Of a stretch of DNA of 64,000 nucleotides, positions 20,833 to 30,694 are shown piece after piece. The stretch spans positions 62,001-126,000 of the forward strand of contig JAVKOQ010000041.1 of NCBI GenBank assembly GCA_031835245.1. The letters run 5' to 3'. Source of the DNA: Balamuthia mandrillaris. Its lineage: Eukaryota; Discosea; Longamoebia; Balamuthiidae. The position numbers and the translations under genes were made by a program. The notes under the pieces were generated by a model that ran no database searches, was not told the origin of the DNA, and was given only the letters and a program-made list of their open reading frames with translations. Each line of letters begins with the position of its first letter. Positions within the stretch are counted from its first letter, which is position 1.

Positions 20833-23033
20833 ATGTTCACCACATTTTTGTCTTTGTTGGGCATTTGCGCCCTATTGCAGTTTTATCTCAGGCAATTTTT
20901 GCGTGACCAGCAGAAACAAACAACAACAAGCCCGAGCGGGAACAGTGCAGAAGAGGAGGAGGAGAACGGGGAACGTGAGAACAAGACAAAGGCGGATGAT
21001 GACCCTGAAAGACTTGTCCGTTTCGCTGCGTTTCAACGAAACTACCTCATTGTATATTACACTGTTATGTGTTCGTATTTTTTTTCCTTCTTCCTCTTCG
21101 TTGTTCTCCTTCTTGTTCTTCTTCTTCTCCTTCTTATTCTCCTCGAACCTTTTCTTCCCCTTCTCCTTCTCCTCCTCCTCCTCCTTCTTTAACTTCTTCT
21201 CTTTGTGCCTCTTCTTTTTCTTCTTCTTGTGTCCGCGTTAAACAAAGGTGCCGATTGGCTGCAAGGACCTTATGTGTATGCCCTCTATGCTGAGTACGGC
21301 TTTAACAAGGAGGACATTGCGCTGCTCTTCATTGCCGGCTTTACATCAAGCATGCTCTTCGGCACGTTCGTTGGCTCCATCGCTGACAAATAGTACGTGA
21401 CTTCAGGGATTAATTTGTTTCATTCTTCTCTTTGGAGTTCATCCCTCTTTTCGTTTCTTTCTGTATTGTCTAGCCTTTCTTTCTTGCACATAGAACTCAC
21501 TTTGACATAGTGGACGTAAACGAATGTGCATGCTCTTTGGAGTACTATATTCAATTGCGTGCATAACCAAACTCTACAATGACTTTAACATCTTGCTGTT
21601 GGGCCGCTTGTTGAGCGGTATTGCCACATCCTTGTTGTACTCTGCTTTCGAGTCGTGGATGGTCAGCGAGCATACTCAAGTACCATTTGCTTTCTTGTGT
21701 TTGTTCTTTCATTCTCTTCTTCCTTTCTCGTTCATTTTCTTTCTCCATCTCTTCCTCTTTGAGAGACTAACATACAAAAACCAACTGGTGCAAAACAGAG
21801 AGGTTACTCTCATTCTCAACTTAGTGGCACGTTTTCGCTGGCTACGCTTGGAAATGGCGTTGTCGCCATCGTGGCTGGTTTGATAGCCTCATTCGTGGCG
21901 AATCATTACGGTTATGCCGCTCCTTTTATGGTGTCATTGGGTTTTCTCGTCATGGCTACCATTATAGTGTCCGTCTCATGGACTGAAAACTTTGGTGATG
22001 CCAATGCAACCCTTGACCTTACCTTTACCAATGGACTCAAAGCTTTGAAGCAAGGTACACCTACTACAACAACTTTCATTCCCTCCCCTCTTTTACTTAA
22101 ACAAACAACAGACAGAAAGATCTTATTATTGGGTTGCGTTCAGTCTCTGTTTGAAGCATCCATGTATACTTTTGTGTTTATGTGGACTCCTTCCTTGGAG
22201 GAAGCCAGCAGTCCTGGCGCTGAGCCTATCGACTATGGAATTGTGTTTGCATGCTACATGGTTTCCTTACCCTCTTTCTTCTGTTTGCACCCCATCAGGA
22301 TATGTCGTGTATGACTGCTGTGATATAGGTTTGCATTATGATTGGAAGTTCCTTGTTCTCCATTGTATTGAAGCAGGGCTACTCCTTGGAAAAAGTAGGC
22401 AGCGTCCTACTGCTTCTTGGCCTAGGTTCCTTTTTGGTTCCGGTCTTCTTCAAGGTTTCCATTTCCTCTTCACCATTCTCCCTCGTCTTTTCTTCATGTT
22501 CGTCTTCTAGCTTCTCTATGTTTCCGCCCCTTACTTAAGACGCTCTACCCTTTGACGTGATCAATACAACACAACAGGAAGAACAACATTTAGTCCTGTA
22601 CTCCTTTTTCGTGTTTGAGGTCTGTTGCGGGTTGTACTTTCCGTGTTTCGGAACCTTGAGAGGAATATATATTCCGGAGGCGACTCGTGCCACCCTCATG
22701 AACCTGTTTAGGGTGCCGCTGAACTTTTTGGTGGTCGTCATTTTGACCAACGTACGTTATTGCTCTCTGGGACTTTGGATTATTTCTTTTCTTCCGTTTG
22801 AAACTGATGAACAAAACAAAACAAACGATCAGAGCGAAAAGTTAGCCAACAGCACTGTGTTTTGCGTCTGCGTACTGTGGATGGGCGTCGCTTTTATTTG
22901 TTACACCACCTTTGTGGCCAATGCCAAGACCGCACAGGCGCGGCAGCAGGGGTCAACAACGCCCCCAGAAGACGCCACAGAGCGAGAGAGCCCGGTAGCA
23001 GGACCGATGGGCAAAGATTCACTTGATGGATGA
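20833..23033 (+). CDS. MFS transporter of the MFSD5 (molybdate-anion transporter) family
   Basis: Eight exons (20833-21070, 21248-21392, 21511-21679, 21799-22054, 22112-22260, 22329-22454, 22578-22751, 22833-23033) give 485 residues, close to the 450 of human MFSD5. About twelve hydrophobic helices are visible. Family blocks are ADWLQGPYVYALYAEYGF, GSIADKYGRKRMCMLFG (the MFS loop 2-3 motif), SAFESWMVSEHT, RKILLLGCVQSLFEASMY with FVFMWTP, and CCGLYFPCFGTLRGIYIPE followed by NLFRVPLN. MOT2-type members import molybdate for the molybdenum cofactor. That substrate is known for plant and human homologues and is inferred here. The first and second exons are joined through a (TTC)n-rich intron. Confidence 0.92.
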
Positions 23034-23658
23034 CGTTATCTCGTCACAAAACAAACTGTTGAATTTTCATGTCGCCTGTCTTTTCAAATTGCAGATCACG
23101 CTTCCGCAAACAGGCCTTGTTTGGAAACTATTCTTTGGATCGTATCAAAATGGCCTTTTTGTCGATTTTCCGAAAAACCTTTTATGAACATAATCATCCG
23201 TTTGAACCGGTGTAGTGTTCCCACTTGGGACCTTATTTGGGCTGCGTAGGAGGACAAGATGTAGGAGACCACACGTGCTGACCGAAAAATCGCCTGCGGA
23301 GCGACCCGGCCAAAATCTTTGTCCAACGGTGCTACCCCTTGGCTGGCCAGACAGCCGCCTGCCCCCTCCCGCACTCCCCGGTTTCGCGTCGACGCCGCTA
23401 CCGCATCGTAAATTGGTCTTTGTGGTGCGCTCTGCTACAAGGGAGGGCTGGATCACATGCGAAAAGTAGCGGCACGCGCTGTGGTTATTTTTGTGAAGTT
23501 GTTTTTTTGGTTTGTTCGTTTTTTTTTTTTTCGAAGTTAACTCCACCACCCAACAATACCTCACGTTTACCTCTACTATTCCTCCACAAAGACTTTTTTT
23601 TTTATCGTTGCTCTCCGACGAAGGAACAAAACTGAACCCAAAAAAAAAGTTTTAAAAA
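23034..23658. other. Intergenic region, no gene seen
   Basis: 625 bp between the MFS gene and the MYB gene. It contains poly-T/poly-A runs and short frames only. It probably holds the MFS 3' end and the MYB promoter. Confidence 0.5.
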
Positions 23659-25894
23659 ATGGATGCTGTGACCGTTTCTCTACCTTCGATAGCCACCAGC
23701 TGTTCGCCTTTTGCCTTCCCTACCAGTTTCTTTCAAGGTGGAGGAGGAGGAGGAGGAAAAGGGGAGGCTGGCTCTCCCTCTTCTTCCTTGGGCCAATTCT
23801 TTCTTCCATGGCCCGCTCCTTCTCCGCTTGGAGGGGTTGGGACGCCTTTTTTGGCTCCTCCACAGCTCCCTCCGCCCTCTGCTCTAGCTCCTCCAACTCT
23901 TCCATCCCCATCTGCCCTTTCTCGCCCCTTTCTACCGCCACCGCCCTTCCTTCCTCTGTCCCCTGCATCTTTTTCCTTGTCCTCACCCCCGTCGTCTGCT
24001 ATCCCCTCTTTTTCTCCTGCTTCGTCATCATCGGCACCCTCCCTTCTTCCTTCTCCATTCCCCGTGCTCTGCATGCCTCCTCCGCTTCCTCCTCCTCAGC
24101 TCCCTCCGCTCGCTCCTCCGCTTCCTTCTTCTCTTCAACCTCATCACAATCCTGCACCGGCAGCACCGAGAGTGAACGATGGTGACAACTTGATGATGAT
24201 GATGATGCCACAACTCACTCAGCAGCTGCTGTGGCGCTTGGCGGCCTCCTCCTCGGCAGGCAAGTCGCAGACGGCCTTCGACGCGGCTTGCTTGGACATC
24301 TTTGCCGTTGCGCAGACCCTTCACTCCACCTACGACACCCGAAACGTGCTCGCTTTGGTTTGCTTCTCTCCCTTCTTCATCTTTTTTGTTATGCTCTGCT
24401 CATCTCTTGGGTACCGTTTTTTGCCTGTGGTATATAACACAGTTGTGGGAGACGCTGAAAAAGTACAACTGCGAGGAGGTGTTCCAGGGCCTGGTTCAGC
24501 TGATGAGACAGAGCGGGGTGGAGGGGGAGTACCTACTGGAAAACGGGCTGAGCGAGGGCACCCTCCTCGCCTCTCAACAACAACAACAACGGTACAAAAC
24601 GGAGAATCGCTTTAATCAGCATCATCTCCCTCATCACGTGACACAACCTCACCCTCCTCCTCATCTTCTTCAACAAAGACAACAACTGATGAAACAGGAA
24701 CAATCATCTTCTTCATCTTCTTCGCTGCGAAAGAGAAAAGAGTTGGCTGGTCATCTACAATCATCATCTTCTTCCACGAACGGCTCCTCTTCTTCTGGTA
24801 CCGCCACGAAAAAAACAAAGAGTGGCCATAGAGCTCGGAGTTCCCCCGACAAGTGGACCGCTGTACGCACTCATCTCATCGTTTTCACTTTTTTTTTTAA
24901 AAAAAAAACTGCGACTCACTTCTGTTTCAACAAACCACGCCAGGAGGAAGACGCCAAGTTAATAGCACTGGTTGGTAAATATGGGACTGAAAATCGGCGG
25001 TGGAAAGAAGTTGCTCGCGAGCTCGGCACCACAAAGACTGGGGCCAGTTGCGGTTCGTTCTATTCTCTTTTTTTTTTAAAGTTTACCCCTTATGCTAACG
25101 GATCTCTTCCTCCCTTCTTCCATTCCTCACACACACACTCTCTCTCTTCTCTCTCATGCTCAGCTCAACATTGGCGGCGAGTTTTGGCTCCAAGTATTGA
25201 CAAGTCCACTTGGACTGAGCGTAAGTGGCCAATTTTATGTTGTCTTTGGTGTCCCCCACATACTTATTGGTGCAACCTTTGGGTTTTTTTTTTCTGCAGA
25301 GGAGGAAACAATATTGTTGAACTACGTGAAGCTTTTAGGCAAGTCCAGTTGGTCTGAGATATCCAATCACCTTCCTGGCCGTACTGGTATGGCCTCTTTA
25401 TGCTTTGCGTTCTCCTCTTGTTCTCTACTTTCTGTTATGTGCTGATGGCATTTCTATTTTCTATTGGTTGTGTCTTGTGCTTCTTGTTCCGCTTCTTCCC
25501 CCTCCTTTCAAACCCAACAAAAAGATATTCAGTGCCGGTACCACTACATCCGGCAAAAGAACTCTCGGAAAGTGCCATGGAGCGATAAGGAAGACCGGCT
25601 TTTGTCCCTCCTGGTAGAAGAGGCGAACAAGCAGCATAGCGGAACCCCCTGTTGGGTGGAGATCGCTGAGCGCATGGCTGCCGAGAAGCTGCGCAGCGTT
25701 CTTCGGACGCCACGCACCGCCCTTGAATGCAAAGAACGGTAAAGTTCAAACACCTTTTTCTCCCCCTCTTCTCTTTGTTGTTCTTCTCACACAGAGAGCG
25801 TTTTCTTTGCACTTGTTTCCTGAAACAAAGGTGGGAAGAAGAACTATCGCAATCGCCTTATCATGAGGGTGTCAACCAGCAAGGCGAAGAATGA
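23659..25894 (+). CDS. Three-repeat MYB/SANT transcription factor with Pro/Ser-rich N-terminus
   Basis: Seven exons (23659-24357, 24443-24862, 24944-25052, 25164-25220, 25300-25386, 25525-25738, 25831-25894) give 549 residues. Residues 1-165 are Pro/Ser-rich and may be an activation or condensate domain. A helical segment (WRLAASSSAGKSQTAFDAA...) and a Gln/His/Ser/Lys-rich linker follow. Three tandem MYB repeats lie near residues 360-530: PDKWTAEEDAKLIALVGKY with WKEVARELG and QHWRRVL; STWTEQEETILLNYVKLLG with WSEISNHLPGRT and QCRYHYI; and PWSDKEDRLLSLLVEEA with WVEIAERM and ECKERW. Trp spacing supports DNA binding. The order resembles SNAPc190 and R1R2R3-MYB proteins, but no closer assignment is possible. 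Introns interrupt each repeat. Confidence 0.88.
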
Positions 25895-26073
25895 CGACGT
25901 TTAAAATATCCCCAGGAGAAGGAGAAATGAGCGAGTCACCCTCACAAGTCACAACCACAAACAAACACTTTCTGTCTGTTCTCTCTTTGTACATTACACA
26001 CCAGAAGCGCTTGGTGTTCTTTTTGTCGACCGCTCAATTCATTTGTGGAGAGAGGAAAAATAGCAAACGAGAG

Positions 26074-26973
26074 ATGAGGAGAGCTTCAACCAACGTGGGC
26101 TGGCCCACGAGGCAGGATTGGGCGTTCTTTCTCGCCTGCGCGGTGTCGCTGAGCATCTTTCTGGCGGTGGGTGCCTTTGGCTGGCTCTACGGCGGCTCGC
26201 GAGCCGTCCTCGCCTGTCGTGGTGGCCGCTACCAAGGCGGAGAAACCCCCCACGAGTTTGGCTACGGCGACTACATCCCCCCAGAGTATCAACGCAAGCT
26301 TCAAATGGAGCGAGTAGCAGCGGAGCTCGAGAGAAACTCCCTCTCACCTCTCCGGTTCTTGTTGCGCCAGTTGGCGCCGCCTTCCTTCCGTCTTGTGCCG
26401 CTGCAGCCTGGGGACCCATCTTCTGGGACTTCAACCAACACGGCGGAAGAAGGGGAGTGCGTGGTCAGCTGGTACTATGGGGACGGGCTGTTGCAGTGGG
26501 AGCCCTCGGTGAGGGTGCCGTTGATGGAGGTGGGCAGGGCGGAGGTGGAGAGGGGTGGCAGCAGGGGCGGGCGGGTTGTGCTCTTGTTGCTGAGCCATTT
26601 GCCCGACATTGGGGATGCCGTTCCCCTTCATTTCGCCTACACGTAAGTTGTTGCCTCGTTTTCTGAACGCTTGTTGCTGAGAGAGTCATCTAGCTCAGGA
26701 ACAGGCATAAACCATAGAGCCACAGCGGATGACATAACAGAAAAGGTCATCGCTCTCAAGGAAGGCCGGCTTCCCAGGGACCAGTTCGTTTGGGAGGAGG
26801 ACCACTCGCTCGTTTGGTTGGGGATAGGCATCGTGCTGGGCCTCATCGGCGCTCTTGGCTACGTTGGCCTCTTCCTGTACGTCGCCGCCACGCTCGCTCG
26901 CGCCTTCTACCACGACTTGGGGCGAAGAGTTATTGTCGACTCTGCGATCACTGTCGACAAGAAAACGCAATGA
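26074..26973 (+). CDS. Two-pass membrane protein of unknown function
   Basis: Two exons (26074-26642 and 26694-26973) give 282 residues. A TM helix near residues 15-40 (FFLACAVSLSIFLAVGAFGWLYGG) and another near residues 230-255 (LVWLGIGIVLGLIGALGYVGLFLY) enclose a soluble region of about 190 residues. This has an acidic, Gly/Val-rich core with possible beta strands (ECVVSWYYGDGLLQWEP, GRVVLLLLSHLPDIGD). Both ends are short and charged. I recognise no family. By topology it could be an ER or Golgi protein. An in-frame upstream stretch to 25891 has further Met codons, but Met26074 has the better context and lies just before the first helix. Confidence 0.65.
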
Positions 26974-27005
26974 TCTGATCTTTCATGCAATTTTTGTAGA
27001 CATGC

Positions 27006-27036
27006 TTTCCCGCCAAAAATTGTTTACCCGCCAAAG
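27006..27036. promoter_or_regulatory. Tandem E2F/DP-like sites upstream of KNL1
   Basis: TTTCCCGCCAAAAAT (27006-27020) and ACCCGCCAAAG (27026-27036) match the E2F/DP consensus TTTCCCGC and its variant. They lie about 185-215 bp before the KNL1 ATG, the usual position for S/G2 genes. They also fall just after the stop of the upstream gene on the same strand. Confidence 0.6.
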
Positions 27037-27221
27037 TGAATTTTTTCTTTTCAGCTGTTTTTTTGTCCGTTTTTTCTAAAAGAACGAAAAAAAAAAAAAC
27101 GTAGAAGAAAGCAACGAAGAAGAAGAGGCGCTTTGTTTGCTGTGGTGGACGTAGCAGTGGTGTGATCCGATTTTTTTTGTTTTGTTTTGTATTTTTTGTG
27201 AATCGTCCACCCGAAAAAAAA

Positions 27222-30200
27222 ATGTTTCATAGACGGAAGATGATGGAACAGAACCGTCGGCGGTCGATGCCGATGAAGCAAGCGCTCGGCGAGGCGCTTG
27301 CTCAAGGCCCTTCCGTGGGCTCACCGAAAGTGGCAGCTGGCCCTATTGCCCCGCTCCTGGATGCTAAGGCCTCCTTTGCTTCCCTCGGCAACGACCTCGA
27401 CGACAAAGAAAACCAAAATAGGGACAGCAATATTATGATCTCTGTTAACGCGACCCCCGTCAAGAGAAACACTCGGCGAAGAGAGTCCATCATGCGAACC
27501 AAACAACCAGGCAACCGCAAGTCCCTCAATCGCCGCGTTTCCTTCTCCTCCACTGTCAATGTGCTCCTCTTTGAAAAACAGCAAAACAAAGAGGAAGAAG
27601 ATGGAGGTGCCGCAGAAAAAGTTGCCTGGGAGGAAAACAATAACGGCGCTAGTACTCACCACGGTGGCTCGTCTTTCCGTAACCGTCGGACCTCGGAAGC
27701 CATGGAGCTCACCATGCCTCTTGGTGGAGTGCAAGTAGAAGACCTGGATGCTGCTGCACGGTTGATTGTGGAAGAGCTGACGGCCGCTGAGGAGGATGGA
27801 TTTGCTTCCCCTGGACGCCCTTCTCTTGCACTCTCCAAGCTCGACAAGACGAGGCGTCTGAGCGAGGCCATGGACCTCACCATTCCTTTGGGCAGTTTTC
27901 AACAAGACATGATCGACAAGGACGACCTGAGTGACCACTTTGATCACCTCAACGATACCAACCACAACAACAAAACAAGGCGCTTATCAGAGAATATGGA
28001 GTTGACACTGCCCATTGGTAGTTGGAGGGAGGACCTCAAAGGAGCTTTGGGAGGGGAAGAAGAGTTCAACTTGGACCTCGATCTCTCCGTATTGGAAGAA
28101 GATGATGAGGAAAGAGGCACGAGTCGTGCCAACAGGACGAGACGGTTCAGCGAGGCAATGGACATGACGACTCCTCTGGGCGATTGGAGAGACGTTCTCG
28201 AGGACGGGGGACCAGCAGAAGACGTGAGCCACAACCTTGCTCTCGATCTAAATGATGAAGGACCGATCGAAGGACAGAACGATGCCGCCGAGGAAGAGGA
28301 CACATTTGACTTAGGAGGTATTGACAAGACGAGGAGAATGTCTGTTGGAATGGACCTAACAGTTCCTCTCGGAGACTTGTCATCATCTACTCATGCCATT
28401 CAAGAAGCACATGAAAGTGTTTTGGAAAGCGGAGTCGTGATTCAGGAACGGATAGAAGATTTGCAAAGAAACGAGGAAGTAGCAGAAGAGGACGAGATCG
28501 AAAAGGAGAATGCCAACAACAAAACGAAACGTCTTTCAGTGGACATGGAGTTCACGGCGCTAGTTGAATCGCTGGGTGGGGAAGAGGATCCACTTCTCAG
28601 CACCGAGAAAGAGGATGAAGGTGAAGAAGCAAACATGTTGCAATCGGACAGGACTCGACGTATCTCTGGTGACATGGATTTGACCTTGGTACCCCGCCGC
28701 GAGAATGTGAACGAGGCGAACGAGGGAACCAAAGACGAGACAGAAGACATGGGAATGATGACGCGACGGTTATCAGGAGCCATGGAGTTTACGGCAGTGG
28801 TTGGAGGATTTTCTTCCACCAAAGAAGACGAAACAACTAACGATATCTTTGCGGAAGAAAAGAAAGCGAAAGACAATGTACGAGAGGATGAGGAAGACGA
28901 AGATAACGAAACATTAACGACAGAACAGTTGGATCGTGCTGGCCAAGTAACGAAACGACTTTCTATTGGAATGGACTTCACCGAAGTGGTTGGCGGATTG
29001 GCAGCTACGAAGCAGGAAGATGCTCAAGTATCGTCTTCTTTGAAAGAAGGAGCTGAAGAAAAGCGTAGCAAAAAAGAAACGGAAGAACACGAACCTACTG
29101 CTCTGTCGAATGGCTACCACGCTACTGAACCTTCCACTCCTAGTTCAGTAGGAATGAAGAGAAAGACGCCTTCCTCTCCCTTTCCCTCCTTCCAAAAGGA
29201 CTCGCTAGAACGCCGCCTCCGAGCAGCCCTGCTCCTCAGACCAGAGCTAGAACAAAAGGAATGGGGCTGCGAGAACCTGACCCAAGCTGCTAAGCACCTC
29301 GCCGAGGAGAGCAAGGCCCTCTCTGCCGAGTTAGGCAACCTCTCTGCTGCTCGCGCTGTCCTCTCTCCCAACCTCTCCATCCTCATCAAGCAAAAGAGCG
29401 CGGTGGAGGCTCAAAAGCAATGCGCCGAATGGTGCCTCAAGCTAGAGCAAAGTGTGTACAGTCGATTGGAGGATAACATGGAGAGCCTGAAGCAGGACTT
29501 GGAGCGGGTGAAGGCTCGTCTGGCGGCCCTCCGACAGAGCAGAGCGCAACGCATCGCCAACAAGGAGGAGGAAGTGGCTGAGAATCAGGACATGCATGAT
29601 ATCCTGACGGGCCTTCAGCTGTGGCATCCTCGCGTGCTCAAGAACCAGAAGCTCGTCTTTCTGTTCCACGCCAAGCCGCCGTTGAAGCCCTACGAGCTGA
29701 CCATCACCATCGGCAAAGCACAAACCCGCCATCGCCCCATTCTCAACGCCAACTTTGCTCCTGTCAAAGACCTCTACGCCTCCTCTTCTTCCGCCTCCTC
29801 CTCTTCTTCATCCACTGCAAAGAAGATCAACGATCCATTCGCCGTAGGCCTCTTGAAAAGCACCAACATTCAAACCATCATCCAAAGCCTCTCCTCTACA
29901 AAGCAACTTAACTACTCTCTGGAGGAGATCAGCTTCCGGCTGAACCGCGTGCAGCACTGCCTCAGCGAGGTCAGCAAGCTGAGCCGCAATCCTCAATGGA
30001 AGGTCCTTCAAACGGGCATGGACCAGGCCGTCAACAGCAACGGACAGACCATCCCCGGCAACACGTCCTTTGTGGAGATCATGTTTAGCAACTTGAAGCG
30101 GCACAGCAAGTTTGTGGTGCGGTTCCACGGGCTTGGGTTTGGCTATTGCTTTGGCGATTTGCAGTTCTCCTTTAGGAAGATATTTGGAACGGGGGTGGAC

Positions 30201-30287
30201 GAGGCCGTCGTGAGGGAGCGCATTGAGGCTTGCCCCAAGGGATTGGGTCGCCTTGCGGCCGTGTGCGATGCACTCTGTTCTCTGTGA
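27222..30287 (+). CDS. KNL1: KNL1/Spc105/Spc7 kinetochore scaffold with PP1 motifs and nine MELT repeats
   Basis: One uninterrupted exon of 1021 residues. Near the N-terminus lie a SILK-like SIMR (residues 89-92) and RVSF (105-108) in the context NRRVSFSSTVNVLLF, the paired PP1-docking motifs of KNL1. Nine MELT-type motifs (M-E/D-L/F/M-T) start at residues 161, 217, 259, 313, 377, 442, 485, 521 and 584. Each follows a T-R/K-R-x-S block (NRRTS at the first), for example KTRRLSEAMDLTIPLG. MELT motifs phosphorylated by Mps1 recruit Bub3-Bub1. Residues about 660-810 form a coiled coil (LERRLRAALLLRPELEQKE, then heptads). The last 200 residues contain an RWD-like fold that in the family binds the Mis12 complex. 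The acidic spacers are disordered. The gene acts at kinetochores in mitosis, and E2F-like sites upstream fit cell-cycle control. Confidence 0.95.
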   Translation: MFHRRKMMEQNRRRSMPMKQALGEALAQGPSVGSPKVAAGPIAPLLDAKASFASLGNDLDDKENQNRDSNIMISVNATPVKRNTRRRESIMRTKQPGNRKSLNRRVSFSSTVNVLLFEKQQNKEEEDGGAAEKVAWEENNNGASTHHGGSSFRNRRTSEAMELTMPLGGVQVEDLDAAARLIVEELTAAEEDGFASPGRPSLALSKLDKTRRLSEAMDLTIPLGSFQQDMIDKDDLSDHFDHLNDTNHNNKTRRLSENMELTLPIGSWREDLKGALGGEEEFNLDLDLSVLEEDDEERGTSRANRTRRFSEAMDMTTPLGDWRDVLEDGGPAEDVSHNLALDLNDEGPIEGQNDAAEEEDTFDLGGIDKTRRMSVGMDLTVPLGDLSSSTHAIQEAHESVLESGVVIQERIEDLQRNEEVAEEDEIEKENANNKTKRLSVDMEFTALVESLGGEEDPLLSTEKEDEGEEANMLQSDRTRRISGDMDLTLVPRRENVNEANEGTKDETEDMGMMTRRLSGAMEFTAVVGGFSSTKEDETTNDIFAEEKKAKDNVREDEEDEDNETLTTEQLDRAGQVTKRLSIGMDFTEVVGGLAATKQEDAQVSSSLKEGAEEKRSKKETEEHEPTALSNGYHATEPSTPSSVGMKRKTPSSPFPSFQKDSLERRLRAALLLRPELEQKEWGCENLTQAAKHLAEESKALSAELGNLSAARAVLSPNLSILIKQKSAVEAQKQCAEWCLKLEQSVYSRLEDNMESLKQDLERVKARLAALRQSRAQRIANKEEEVAENQDMHDILTGLQLWHPRVLKNQKLVFLFHAKPPLKPYELTITIGKAQTRHRPILNANFAPVKDLYASSSSASSSSSSTAKKINDPFAVGLLKSTNIQTIIQSLSSTKQLNYSLEEISFRLNRVQHCLSEVSKLSRNPQWKVLQTGMDQAVNSNGQTIPGNTSFVEIMFSNLKRHSKFVVRFHGLGFGYCFGDLQFSFRKIFGTGVDEAVVRERIEACPKGLGRLAAVCDALCSL

Positions 30288-30694
30288 AAAACACTCTCTT
30301 CTCCGATAACCCCTTTTTGGCTTTGTTATGTACATTCTTTTCATTTTTAAAATTGCATGCTTCACATTCCTTATTGGCTCATAAGGTAATTGAGATAATT
30401 GAATTTTGCCCTATTTGGAAAATCTTAATTGAGAAATTGGTACAATTTGTGGAGTCGCCTCCCCATCAACAAAAAAAAGAGGAGGTTAACTCAAACAACA
30501 ACAAAGGGGAAGGCAGAAAGAAAGAAAACACCGCAAAAAGAAAAAGAAATTTACGGCTCTCCTCCACGCACCCACACTCACACACTTTTTTTGTGAATTT
30601 TACGTTTCGTGCGAGTCTGAGGTCGCGCTCTCTCCTCACTTTTTTTTTTGTTGCAAAGTGAGAAAGAAAGAAATCGCAACAACAAAAAAAAAAG
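30288..30694. other. Intergenic region, no gene seen
   Basis: 407 bp between KNL1 and the demethylase gene, both on the plus strand. It is AT-rich at first, then A/C-rich. It likely holds the KNL1 3' UTR and the promoter of the next gene. Confidence 0.5.
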
